Source: Fredinandcohnia aciditolerans
Lineage (GTDB): Bacteria > Bacillota > Bacilli > Bacillales > Bacillaceae_L
Assembly: GCA_003640645.1 (NCBI GenBank)
Contig: QGHH01000002.1
Coordinates: forward strand, 24,180-88,179
Reading direction: 5' to 3'
Length of the DNA: 64,000 nt
The number at the start of each line of letters is the position of its first letter. Position 1 is the stretch's first letter. The position numbers and the translations under genes are program-made. Below are positions 33,845-42,141 of this stretch, in pieces. The notes beneath the pieces were generated by a model that was not told where the DNA came from, made no database searches, and saw only the letters and a list, made by a program, of their open reading frames with translations.

Positions 33845-35469
33845 TACTCTCTTCCTCTCTTTTCCTCGAATATGATCGCTTCGTATGGTAGAAGTTCTAT
33901 CTCTAACACCTGATTATTCACCACGGAGGCTCTTCGCGAAGATAATAAGACATTGCAAGCAGCATCCAGCGAAATCGTTGTACAATCACGATTAAAGTTC
34001 AAATACACAATGATCGTTGAATGCTCATCTGTTCTTTTATACATCATTACCTTGTTATCTAGTTGAAGAGTTTCATACCTTCCAATAGCTAATGCAGGAA
34101 TAGCCTTCCTTAACTTGATTACCTTTTGGTAGAAAGTGAGCATCGATTCAGCATTGACTAGCTGATTCTCCACCGTTATATCGTTATCGGGTAATGAAAT
34201 CCAAGGTTCCACTTCTGAAAAACCAAAATAGGTTGTGGATGCCCATTGCATAGGAGACCTTGAGCTGTCTCTTCCATGTTGATTCGCTTCTGCTAACGCT
34301 TCAATTTCCTCTTTACCAGCTTGAAGCGCTAGCTGATAAGCAATAACTCCCTGAACATCCTTCATCTTGGAAATATCCTCAATGATCAGGTCGCGCATTC
34401 CGATTTCATCCCCATAATAGATAAATGGGACCCCTTTAGCAGTTAACATAAGAGTCGCCATGAGTTTCGCAACTTCTTCTTCATAGCCAGGAATTGCAAA
34501 CCTTGATATGAATCGTGACATATCATGGCTACCAAAAAACAGGGTAGGGGTTTGATCATCACGATATTCTCTTTCCATATCGACCAATTGTTGATAGATA
34601 TGATTAACATCAAGCGTTGATATACTACCTAGATTAAATTGAAAGACGACATCCATTTTATTTGTACCGCAGTATTCTTTTAATACGGTTAAATTTTCCG
34701 AGCCAACTTCGCCCACCAAAAAAGTATCAGGATACGAATGTACAAGCGTTGATATTTCTCTGATGACGTCAAGAATGCCATCCTGATCCTTATCATTCAC
34801 ATGTAACTGCTTCTTCGTATTTGGATCAATTGGATTATTAGGGTAATGATCTTTCACTTTTAAATGATTAATCACATCGAGGCGAAAACCATCAACACCT
34901 TTATCAAGCCAAAATTTCATCACATCAAACATGGCCTTTTTGACTTCTGGGTTTGTCCAGTTTAAATCTACTTGTTGCTCAGCAAACCCATGATAGTAAT
35001 ATTGACCAGTCATTTCATCCCATTTCCAAGCTGATCCACCCATGAAAGATTCCCAGTTATTTGGCTCCTTGCCATCCACAGGATCTTTCCATATATACCA
35101 GTCTCGTTTTGGGTGATCTATTGATGACTTTGATTCCTGAAACCATTGGTGCTCAGATGAAGTATGATTCAATACGATATCGACAATGACCTTTATGTTT
35201 CTTGCATGGGCCTCTTTGAGAAAGTTCTCAAAGTCACGCATTGTGCCATAGTCTGGATCAACAGAATAATAATCGGAAATGTCATATCCATTATCTACCT
35301 TTGGTGATTGATAGAAAGGAGTTAACCAGATTCCGTCTATCCCTAAATTAGATAGGTAATCTAATTTCGATGTGATTCCAATAAAGTCTCCAATCCCATC
35401 GCCATTGCCATCACAGAAGCTAGGCATATAAATTTCATAAAAGACTGCTTTTTTCCACCAATTACCCAC
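33844..35469 (-). CDS. GH13 alpha-glucosidase-type enzyme
   Basis: This 541-residue cytosolic enzyme has no signal peptide. GH13 signatures are YEIYMPSFCDGNGDGIGDF, VDIVLNHTS, the nucleophile region DGFRLDVI, the acid/base region LVGEVGSEN and the third carboxylate in FFGSHDMSRF. The closest types by layout are oligo-1,6-glucosidases or alpha-glucosidases. An alpha-glucoside enzyme in a beta-mannoside operon is unexpected, which may mean that the imported sugar carries alpha-linked side groups or that the enzyme has another specificity. The GTG start follows AGGAGG. It lies 15 bases after the permease gene. Confidence 0.88.
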   Translation of the reverse strand: MGNWWKKAVFYEIYMPSFCDGNGDGIGDFIGITSKLDYLSNLGIDGIWLTPFYQSPKVDNGYDISDYYSVDPDYGTMRDFENFLKEAHARNIKVIVDIVLNHTSSEHQWFQESKSSIDHPKRDWYIWKDPVDGKEPNNWESFMGGSAWKWDEMTGQYYYHGFAEQQVDLNWTNPEVKKAMFDVMKFWLDKGVDGFRLDVINHLKVKDHYPNNPIDPNTKKQLHVNDKDQDGILDVIREISTLVHSYPDTFLVGEVGSENLTVLKEYCGTNKMDVVFQFNLGSISTLDVNHIYQQLVDMEREYRDDQTPTLFFGSHDMSRFISRFAIPGYEEEVAKLMATLMLTAKGVPFIYYGDEIGMRDLIIEDISKMKDVQGVIAYQLALQAGKEEIEALAEANQHGRDSSRSPMQWASTTYFGFSEVEPWISLPDNDITVENQLVNAESMLTFYQKVIKLRKAIPALAIGRYETLQLDNKVMMYKRTDEHSTIIVYLNFNRDCTTISLDAACNVLLSSRRASVVNNQVLEIELLPYEAIIFEEKRGRE

Positions 35470-35483
35470 AATAAACCTCCTGA

Positions 35484-36311
35484 TTATTTAAGTGTAAATT
35501 GCATCCCTTCTTGGAACTTTTTCGCGAAGAACAAGAATAAAATAATAACTGGGATGGTTAAGAGAACAGAAGCTGCATACATTGGTCCTGGGTAACCACC
35601 GTAAGGGCCGAACATTTGAGAAATTAATACGTTTAATGTCAACATTTCATCACTACGAACCGCGATCATATCCCATAATAATTCCGTCCAGCGTTCTGTG
35701 AATAAGAATAGGAAAATAACAGTCGTGATTGATTTCGACATTGGTAGAATGATTTTAAATAAGATTTGCAAATTACTTGCTCCGTCTAATTTCGCAGCTT
35801 CGATAAAGGTATTGGGTATTGCTTTAAAGAAATTGGTATACATGAATATCGCCCATAAGCTAACCGCCTTTGGAATAATTAAACCAAGATACGTATCGTA
35901 TAAACCTACTCGCTCGATTAATAAGAAGGTAGGAATTAATAAAATTAAGGCAGGGAAGAACATATGGAACAATACAAAGTTATTGACGAAATCTCTTCCT
36001 TTGAAAATTAACTTTGATAGAGCGAAAGAAACTAACACTCCGACTAGCATCATTAAAAAGGTTGATGCAAGGGAAACGACCACGCTATTAAAGAAGGCGT
36101 TAAGCCATGGACGAGCTATACCAACATCTCCACCTGAAAATAACCATTCATAGGAACGTAATGTGAATTCTGACGGGATTAATTTCTTATCAACTTGAGA
36201 CCAATCCGCAAATGAATTTAGAATAAGGTAGATAAACGGATAAACCATAATCAGTAACAAGATAGATGCAATAAGGTAGCGAACGATATAATTTTTCTTA
36301 GCTCCAACCAT
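35484..36311 (-). CDS. Sugar ABC transporter permease, MalG type (operon 1)
   Basis: This membrane protein of about 275 residues has six hydrophobic segments and the EAA loop (FIEAAKLDGASNLQILFKIILPM) that contacts the ATPase. The start at 36311 lies inside the end of the upstream permease gene (14-base overlap) and has GGGGT before it; an earlier frame start at 36371 would overlap far more. It works with the permease at 36298 and the binding protein at 37176. No ATPase is encoded nearby. Confidence 0.9.
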   Translation of the reverse strand: MVGAKKNYIVRYLIASILLLIMVYPFIYLILNSFADWSQVDKKLIPSEFTLRSYEWLFSGGDVGIARPWLNAFFNSVVVSLASTFLMMLVGVLVSFALSKLIFKGRDFVNNFVLFHMFFPALILLIPTFLLIERVGLYDTYLGLIIPKAVSLWAIFMYTNFFKAIPNTFIEAAKLDGASNLQILFKIILPMSKSITTVIFLFLFTERWTELLWDMIAVRSDEMLTLNVLISQMFGPYGGYPGPMYAASVLLTIPVIILFLFFAKKFQEGMQFTLK

Positions 36312-37176
36312 TTCGTTTACCCCACAATTCAATAAGTTTTCTAATAATATAAATAGAGACAAATGTAACAACGGCTGCTATTAAAGCGATTGCGGATGCA
36401 TAACCAGCTTGCAAGTTCGTAAACGCTCTTGTGAAGATTTCCATTTGCCATGTATTGGTTGCATTGTTAGGGCCTCCACCCGTTAATTGATACACTTCTG
36501 TGAAGATACCGAAGCTAACACCAATTGCCAAAATGAGAACTGTATACAATGCTGGGTATAATTGAGGGATGGTAATTTTCCAAAGGGTTTGCCATCTGGA
36601 TGCACCATCAATTGCTGCAGCTTCATAGATTTCTTTATTAATCCCTGCTAATCCAGAGAATAAAATCAACCCATAATAACCTGTGAATTTCCATGCAAGC
36701 ATGAAAGACACAACAATTAATGCGGCCGTAGGCGTCCCGAGCCAGTCAATATTAATACCCATCTTTTCTCGAAGAAACGTATTCAGTGGACCATTATATG
36801 AAAGAATTCCATTGACAATTAATGAAGATACAACGCCAGAAGATAAATAGGGAAGAAAGAAACCTATTAAATAAAACCCTTTAAATTTTGGTAGCCCATT
36901 GACAACAATGGCAACCGTCAATGACAATGCCACTACGATTGGTACGTAAATAATAAGGAATTTATAGGTATTAAAAAACGCTGCTTGTACACCAGGACTT
37001 TTGATTGCGTCAATAAAATTACTAAAGCCAACAAAGTTAAACTCTGGTGAAATCAAATTCCAGTCCGTAAACGCTAAAAATAATGACCAGATAAGAGGTA
37101 TAAAGAAAAATATAATCCCAAAAAGAACGTATGGGCTAGTGAATAGCCAGCCCATACCGTTTGATGTTTTTTGCAT
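36298..37176 (-). CDS. Sugar ABC transporter permease, MalF type (operon 1)
   Basis: This 292-residue membrane protein has six hydrophobic segments, with the EAA loop IYEAAAIDGASRWQTLWKITIPQ. Its ATG overlaps the stop of the binding-protein gene (TAATG), giving coupled translation. It forms the channel of the importer with the MalG-type partner. Confidence 0.9.
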   Translation of the reverse strand: MQKTSNGMGWLFTSPYVLFGIIFFFIPLIWSLFLAFTDWNLISPEFNFVGFSNFIDAIKSPGVQAAFFNTYKFLIIYVPIVVALSLTVAIVVNGLPKFKGFYLIGFFLPYLSSGVVSSLIVNGILSYNGPLNTFLREKMGINIDWLGTPTAALIVVSFMLAWKFTGYYGLILFSGLAGINKEIYEAAAIDGASRWQTLWKITIPQLYPALYTVLILAIGVSFGIFTEVYQLTGGGPNNATNTWQMEIFTRAFTNLQAGYASAIALIAAVVTFVSIYIIRKLIELWGKRNGWS

Positions 37177-38501
37177 TACTTAAGTTCCCCCTCAATAGCA
37201 TCCACCATATCGTTCCAGGCTTGTTCAGGGTCGATTTCGCCTTTCACGATTTTATTGAATGCATATTGTCCGATAACTGTTTGAATTTCGTTGTATTTAG
37301 AATTTTCCATTGATGGAACCCCTAATGCTACAGCTTCTGCATAAGCTTTCATAAATGGTTTTTCTTCAAAATAAGCTGCAAATGCTTCATTTGAACCTAA
37401 ATCATCTCTTGCTGGAGGAAGGTCTGTCGTTTGAAGCCATTTTAAGTCAGCATCTGGATTAGAGTACACCCAAGTTAAAAACTCCATTGCTGCTTTTTGT
37501 TCTTCTTCAGTTGCGGAAGCATAGACTACGACACCTTTTGCGTCAGCAAATGTTTTTGCATTTTCTGGGTCCATATCATCTGGAACCGGTGGTAGACTTA
37601 GTGTATAAGTTTCGCCATATACCAATTCAGGATATTTTTCCTTCCAAGTAGAACCTGGAGTCCAAGGTCCAACATCTGTAAAGATTCCTGTGCCTTCTTC
37701 AAACGGATCTGTTACTTGTGCAGTTAATACCGCATCTTCGTTTACTAGATTTTGAACAAATTCAAATACTTCAGTTCCAGCTTCTTTTTCTCCAACAAAC
37801 TCAGTGCCCTGTACAAATGCATTACCATCAGAAGCGGCATTGTAAAGCATAAAGAAGTCGAACCATCTCTTCCATGCTGTTGGGTCTGCTAAATCTGGTT
37901 TTGCCCACACATATTTATCAGGATATTTTTCTTTTAACTTTTGAGCGACATCAAGAACTTCACTATATGTTTTTGGTGCTTCTTCAAATCCAAGTTCATT
38001 TAGAATATCCAATCTCCAGCCAAATAACATGGAATTGGAGTAAATCGGGAAGATGTATTGACTACCATCGCCTGATTTCCAGCTTTCAATGGTTTCTGTC
38101 ATTTGACGTGTGCTAACTAACTCATCAAATCCTTCAATTTCATTTAGAGGTACAATGGCTTTACTTTCAGCTAAAAGCGCACCAAATCCGCGGTTGATAT
38201 TTTCTGACATTGTTGGTGCTTGTTTGGCTGCAATAGCAGATTGAATACTAGCCTCGGAAGTAGGGCTTTCTTTAATAGCCGATACATTGACTTTAATATC
38301 AGCATTTTCCTTTTCAAACTCCTTCGCCATTTCAGACCAGAAAGATTGTTGAGTTGGGTTAGGAGCTGCCCAAAACTCAATTGTAGTCACTCCATCTTCC
38401 TTATTGCCCGAAGAAGAATCATTACCTGTGCTACAACCGAATAAAGCAGTTGCAGTTAATCCAATTGTGGCCAAAAGTGTAGCTGTTTTTTTGAACTTCA
38501 T
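37176..38501 (-). CDS. Sugar ABC transporter substrate-binding lipoprotein (operon 1)
   Basis: This 441-residue protein has a lipoprotein signal peptide ending LFGC, where Cys is lipidated, followed by a Ser/Gly/Asn linker and a family 1 binding-protein fold (TTIEFWAAPNPTQQSF...). AAGGGGG precedes the ATG. It is the first gene of the minus-strand operon. A LacI-type palindrome sits in its promoter. The ligand is unknown; the operon contents suggest a mannose-containing oligosaccharide. Confidence 0.9.
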   Translation of the reverse strand: MKFKKTATLLATIGLTATALFGCSTGNDSSSGNKEDGVTTIEFWAAPNPTQQSFWSEMAKEFEKENADIKVNVSAIKESPTSEASIQSAIAAKQAPTMSENINRGFGALLAESKAIVPLNEIEGFDELVSTRQMTETIESWKSGDGSQYIFPIYSNSMLFGWRLDILNELGFEEAPKTYSEVLDVAQKLKEKYPDKYVWAKPDLADPTAWKRWFDFFMLYNAASDGNAFVQGTEFVGEKEAGTEVFEFVQNLVNEDAVLTAQVTDPFEEGTGIFTDVGPWTPGSTWKEKYPELVYGETYTLSLPPVPDDMDPENAKTFADAKGVVVYASATEEEQKAAMEFLTWVYSNPDADLKWLQTTDLPPARDDLGSNEAFAAYFEEKPFMKAYAEAVALGVPSMENSKYNEIQTVIGQYAFNKIVKGEIDPEQAWNDMVDAIEGELK

Positions 38502-38540
38502 CTTTTATTTCCCCCTTGTTTTACAATTACTCTTACCTTG

Positions 38541-38554
38541 TTTAATCGCTTACA
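38541..38554 (-). promoter_or_regulatory. Possible CcpA (cre) site in operon 1 leader
   Basis: TGTAAGCGATTAAA on the minus strand matches the cre consensus TGNAANCGNNNNCA with one mismatch. Its place downstream of the promoter would suit a roadblock. Confidence 0.35.
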
Positions 38555-38705
38555 AAATGCGTTCGTAAGGTAGGCTTCATTGTTGGTTTAATTATTTTTT
38601 CCTAGTAACTTAATAAAATACGTAAATAGCATTTTATAATTACAAAGGTAATTACAAGGTTGTTAAATATCAATTTGTAATGTTACTAGAATTAATTACA
38701 TTTTG

Positions 38706-38735
38706 ATTATAATGTTAATGTAACGTTAGTGTCAA
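38706..38735 (-). promoter_or_regulatory. Promoter with internal LacI-type operator, operon 1
   Basis: On the minus strand TTGACA (38735-38730) and TATAAT (38711-38706) are both consensus and are separated by 18 bases. The spacer contains TAACGTTA (38721-38728), the core of a LacI-family palindrome. A repressor bound here would block RNA polymerase directly. The divergent LacI gene at 38856 is the obvious candidate. Confidence 0.8.
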
Positions 38736-38811
38736 GGAAGAAGGAGTTCTTCAACATCTTGTCAAATTTAGATTGTTATCTTCCATATTGATATTTTTAG
38801 TGGTATTATTG

Positions 38812-38825
38812 TTGTAACGTTACAA
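38812..38825. promoter_or_regulatory. LacI-type operator upstream of the LacI gene
   Basis: TTGTAACGTTACAA is a perfect 14-base palindrome of the classical LacI/GalR type, 30 bases before the regulator start. It shares the TAACGTTA core with the site at 38721. It probably mediates autoregulation, and the two sites could be bridged by one tetramer. Confidence 0.8.
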
Positions 38826-38855
38826 AAAGATTTCGTAATGAATCTAGGAGGAAAT

Positions 38856-39866
38856 ATGAAAAAGAAAGTAACGATGCAAGATATTGCAGATAAATTGGGG
38901 ATTTCAAAAAACTCCGTATCACAAGCTTTAACTGGAAAAAGTGGAGTGAGTGCAGATACCAAACGATTAGTTGAAAAAACTGCAGCGGAACTAGGATATG
39001 TATATAAAGGAAAAAAGACAGTCACAAAAGAGAAAAGGAATCTAACGATTGGTTTGATTGCTACGGAATTTGCCTTTTCCCTTAAGAGTTTTTTCGGAGA
39101 AATCTTTTTATCGATCGAACAAAATGCCATTAATAACAAAGTAGACCTTCTGATACAATCGATTTCGGAATCTTCAAAGGAACATTTAATTTTACCAAGT
39201 TTCATAGAAGAAAAAAGAGTCGATGGGATTATCATCGTATCTCATATTAGTTTGGAATATATCAACAAAGTGATTTCCACTGGTATTCCTACCGTATTAA
39301 TTGACCATCATCATCCATTGATACAAGCTGATGCAATCTTAACCAATAATAGGTTTGGAGCTTATACAGCAACGAAACACCTTATTGATTTGGGGCATCG
39401 CGACATTGCTTTTGTGGGGAATATTGATTTCTCACCAAGCTACTACGAACGGATGGAAGGGTATTTATTAGCATTGAAGGATGGGAATATCACGCGAAAT
39501 GAGGAAATCATGTTTCTTCATATAGAAGAAAATAGTGCTGCAATTGACCAAACGATTAAATCGTTAACTAACGTGCCAAGTGCTTGGCTATGTGTCAATG
39601 ATGGATATGGTTTTATGGTTAGTTCATCACTAAAGAGTATAGGACGTAAAATACCGGATGATGTGTCAGTATGCAGTTTTGATAACGGTCAATTATCTCA
39701 ACTATCTGATCCTCCAATCACAACAATGGCAATGGATTTAAAGTTATTTGGATCTTATGCGTTTAAACAGTTACTTTGGAGAATTGATCATCCAAATGAA
39801 CCGATGCAAGAAATATTACTCCCGGCTAATTTAATTCAAAGACATTCCACAAGTGAATGTAAATAG
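38856..39866 (+). CDS. LacI-family transcriptional regulator of the mannoside locus
   Basis: This protein is about 336 residues. An N-terminal helix-turn-helix (KVTMQDIADKLGISKNSVSQALTGKSGVSADTKRLVEKTAAELGY) is followed by a periplasmic-binding-protein-like sensing domain (LTIGLIATEFAF ... DGIIIVSHIS ... DDVSVCSFDNGQLSQLSDPPITTMAMD). AGGAGG precedes the ATG at 38856; a longer frame from 38838 has no such signal. It is divergent from operon 1, and LacI-type palindromes lie on both sides of the shared space. A sugar or sugar phosphate from the pathway is the expected inducer. Confidence 0.92.
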   Translation: MKKKVTMQDIADKLGISKNSVSQALTGKSGVSADTKRLVEKTAAELGYVYKGKKTVTKEKRNLTIGLIATEFAFSLKSFFGEIFLSIEQNAINNKVDLLIQSISESSKEHLILPSFIEEKRVDGIIIVSHISLEYINKVISTGIPTVLIDHHHPLIQADAILTNNRFGAYTATKHLIDLGHRDIAFVGNIDFSPSYYERMEGYLLALKDGNITRNEEIMFLHIEENSAAIDQTIKSLTNVPSAWLCVNDGYGFMVSSSLKSIGRKIPDDVSVCSFDNGQLSQLSDPPITTMAMDLKLFGSYAFKQLLWRIDHPNEPMQEILLPANLIQRHSTSECK

Positions 39867-39996
39867 TAGCTTTGGGGGTACAGTTCCTTTGTCTCACGTG
39901 ATTCATTTATTGTAGAAAATGGATTTGAAATAATGCTACATTTATTTTTATCCTAATTAATTAATTAACGGAAGTAATAGAAAGGGAAGTGCTATT

Positions 39997-40944
39997 GTGA
40001 TACAACCAATTTTTCTAACACCACAATTTCAGGAACGAATTTGGGGAGGTACTAAATTACGAACGGAATTTGGCTATCAAATCGAATCAGACTTAACAGG
40101 AGAGTGCTGGGCTGTTTCTGCACATCCAAATGGGCAGAGTGTTGTAAATCAAGGTCCCTATGAAGGGAAAACCCTTGGGGAACTGTGGGAAGGACATCGC
40201 GAACTATTCGGTGATATGGAAGGGGACGTATTTCCACTTCTAACCAAAATTCTAGATGCCAACAATGATTTATCGATTCAAGTGCACCCAAATGATGAAT
40301 ACGCGAATAAAAACGAGAATGGCGAACTTGGAAAAACTGAATGTTGGTATGTCATTGACTGTGAGGATGATGCAGAAATTATTTATGGGCATACAGCCCA
40401 AACGAAAGAGCAGTTTGTTTCGATGATTGAAGAGGGCGAGTGGGACCAATTAATGAGTCGTGTGAAGGTAAAGCCAGGCGACTTCTTTTATGTACCAAGT
40501 GGAACCATTCATGCCTTATGTTCGGGTGTTCTTATTTTGGAAACCCAGCAAAGCTCCGACACAACCTACCGCGTCTATGACTATGACCGAGTCGACCAAA
40601 ATGGAAATAAGCGCGAACTGCATATTCAGAAATCAATTGAGGTAAGCACCATCCCACATGAAGAGGTGACGGTAAAGCCTAGTATTGAACAAATTCCAGG
40701 TGCTACGATTACTACTTTTGTAAAGGAACATTACTTCTCTGTGTACAAATGGGATATTGAGGATTCTGCAGCTTTCCATCAGGACAAGCCTTTTCTAATC
40801 TGTAGTGTATTGAACGGAACTGCTGAAATTGTAACTGAAGAAGGTAGTTTTTCAATTAAGAAAGGCAGTCACTTTATCTTACCAGCGGGGCTAGGTGACT
40901 TTGAAGTGAAAGGGAATCTGGAATTAATTGTTTCTCATCCATAA
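39997..40944 (+). CDS. manA: Mannose-6-phosphate isomerase, class I
   Basis: This enzyme converts mannose 6-phosphate to fructose 6-phosphate. It has 315 residues, as usual for the Bacillus type. Zinc ligands are visible in IQVHPND, GKTECWYV and PSGTIHAL. The cupin core ends with the conserved SSDTTYRVYDYDR. The GTG start has AAAGGGA nine bases upstream. It connects ROK-made mannose 6-phosphate from this locus to glycolysis. Confidence 0.93.
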   Translation: MIQPIFLTPQFQERIWGGTKLRTEFGYQIESDLTGECWAVSAHPNGQSVVNQGPYEGKTLGELWEGHRELFGDMEGDVFPLLTKILDANNDLSIQVHPNDEYANKNENGELGKTECWYVIDCEDDAEIIYGHTAQTKEQFVSMIEEGEWDQLMSRVKVKPGDFFYVPSGTIHALCSGVLILETQQSSDTTYRVYDYDRVDQNGNKRELHIQKSIEVSTIPHEEVTVKPSIEQIPGATITTFVKEHYFSVYKWDIEDSAAFHQDKPFLICSVLNGTAEIVTEEGSFSIKKGSHFILPAGLGDFEVKGNLELIVSHP

Positions 40945-40952
40945 AAGGGACG

Positions 40953-40987
40953 ATGGGGCAGGGGATTTTTCTCATGCCCCATTATTA
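40953..40987 (+). terminator. Hairpin between manA and second GH130 gene
   Basis: ATGGGGCA (40953-40960) and TGCCCCAT (40975-40982), followed by TATTATT, form a weak terminator-like stem. The following gene starts 50 bases later and may be reached by read-through. Confidence 0.55.
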
Positions 40988-41033
40988 TTGGAACAATACG
41001 ATTCGATTGGGTTTCATAAGGGGGAGTTACGAA

Positions 41034-42104
41034 ATGAAAACAAAAATGGACATAAAGAGAAGTGTGAAGAACCCTCTCATTAGGCCGCAAGATGTCATAC
41101 CGTCACGTCCTGATTTTACAATTGAGTGCGTTTTCAACGCGGGTGTTGCACGATATGAAGATGAGATTATTTTACTGATGCGTGTAGCAGAGCGGCCTGT
41201 ACAAACCAATCCTGATGTACTAACTGTACCTGTTTTAAAGAGTGATGGGGAAGAGTTTTATGTGGATGTGTTGGATCTTGACCGTAACAATCCAGCGTAT
41301 GATTATTCCGACCCTCGAAAAGTGAAGCAAATTGATATTGATACATATGTGTATTTAACTTCGATGTCCCATTTACGAATTGCGCGAAGCAAGAATGGTG
41401 TCGACTTTATCGTTGAAGAAAAGCCATTTATCTTTCCGAACAATCGTTATGAAGCATTTGGTGCTGAAGATCCTCGCATTACCTTTATTGATGGATTTTA
41501 CTATATTAACTATACAGCTGTTTCAGATAAAGGGATTACAACTGCGTTGGCGAGAACAGAGGATTTTAAATCAGTAGAACGACTTGGGATTATTTTTACA
41601 ACCGAAAATCGAGATGTGACGATTTTTCCTGAAAAGATTAATGGAAATTATTTTGCGCTTCATCGTCCAGTTCCAAAGCAAATTGGACGTGGTGAAATGT
41701 GGACGGCCACTTCCCCCAACCTAACACATTGGGGAGAGCATAAATTCCTAATGGGTGTGGAAGAAGGATGGCAATCACAAAAAATTGGTGGTGGGGCTGT
41801 TCCGTTCAAAACGGAAAAAGGCTGGATTGAAATCTATCATGGTGCAGACCGTGACAATCGTTACACATTAGGCGCTGTATTACTTGATTTAGAAGATCCA
41901 AATAAGATTTTAGCAAAAACAGAATCCCCAATTCTTGTTCCTGAAGCACCATATGAAGTAGAAGGATTCTTTGGAAATGTTGTTTTCACATGTGGTGCAT
42001 TATTCGAAGATGATATTCTGAAAATCTATTATGGCGGTGCAGATCATGTAATGGCCCTAGCTGAGGTTCATATTGAGGAAATCTATCGAGCATTGAACGT
42101 TTGA
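41034..42104 (+). CDS. GH130 beta-mannoside phosphorylase (second copy)
   Basis: This 356-residue cytosolic enzyme is parallel to the product at 30763: FNAGVARYEDEIILLMRVAER, YDYSDPRKV, YLTSMSHLRIARSKNG, FGAEDPRITFIDGFYYI, DVTIFPEKINGNYFALHRP and YEVEGFFGNVVFTCG. The ATG at 41034 follows AAGGGGGAG; an upstream frame start at 40953 falls in the hairpin and is rejected. The product would be mannose 1-phosphate plus a shortened sugar. Two GH130 copies suggest different chain length or linkage preference, as in pairs known from other mannoside users. Confidence 0.9.
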   Translation: MKTKMDIKRSVKNPLIRPQDVIPSRPDFTIECVFNAGVARYEDEIILLMRVAERPVQTNPDVLTVPVLKSDGEEFYVDVLDLDRNNPAYDYSDPRKVKQIDIDTYVYLTSMSHLRIARSKNGVDFIVEEKPFIFPNNRYEAFGAEDPRITFIDGFYYINYTAVSDKGITTALARTEDFKSVERLGIIFTTENRDVTIFPEKINGNYFALHRPVPKQIGRGEMWTATSPNLTHWGEHKFLMGVEEGWQSQKIGGGAVPFKTEKGWIEIYHGADRDNRYTLGAVLLDLEDPNKILAKTESPILVPEAPYEVEGFFGNVVFTCGALFEDDILKIYYGGADHVMALAEVHIEEIYRALNV

Positions 42105-42141
42105 AGGTATTGAATAATGGAAGCGAAGAGGATGACAACAA

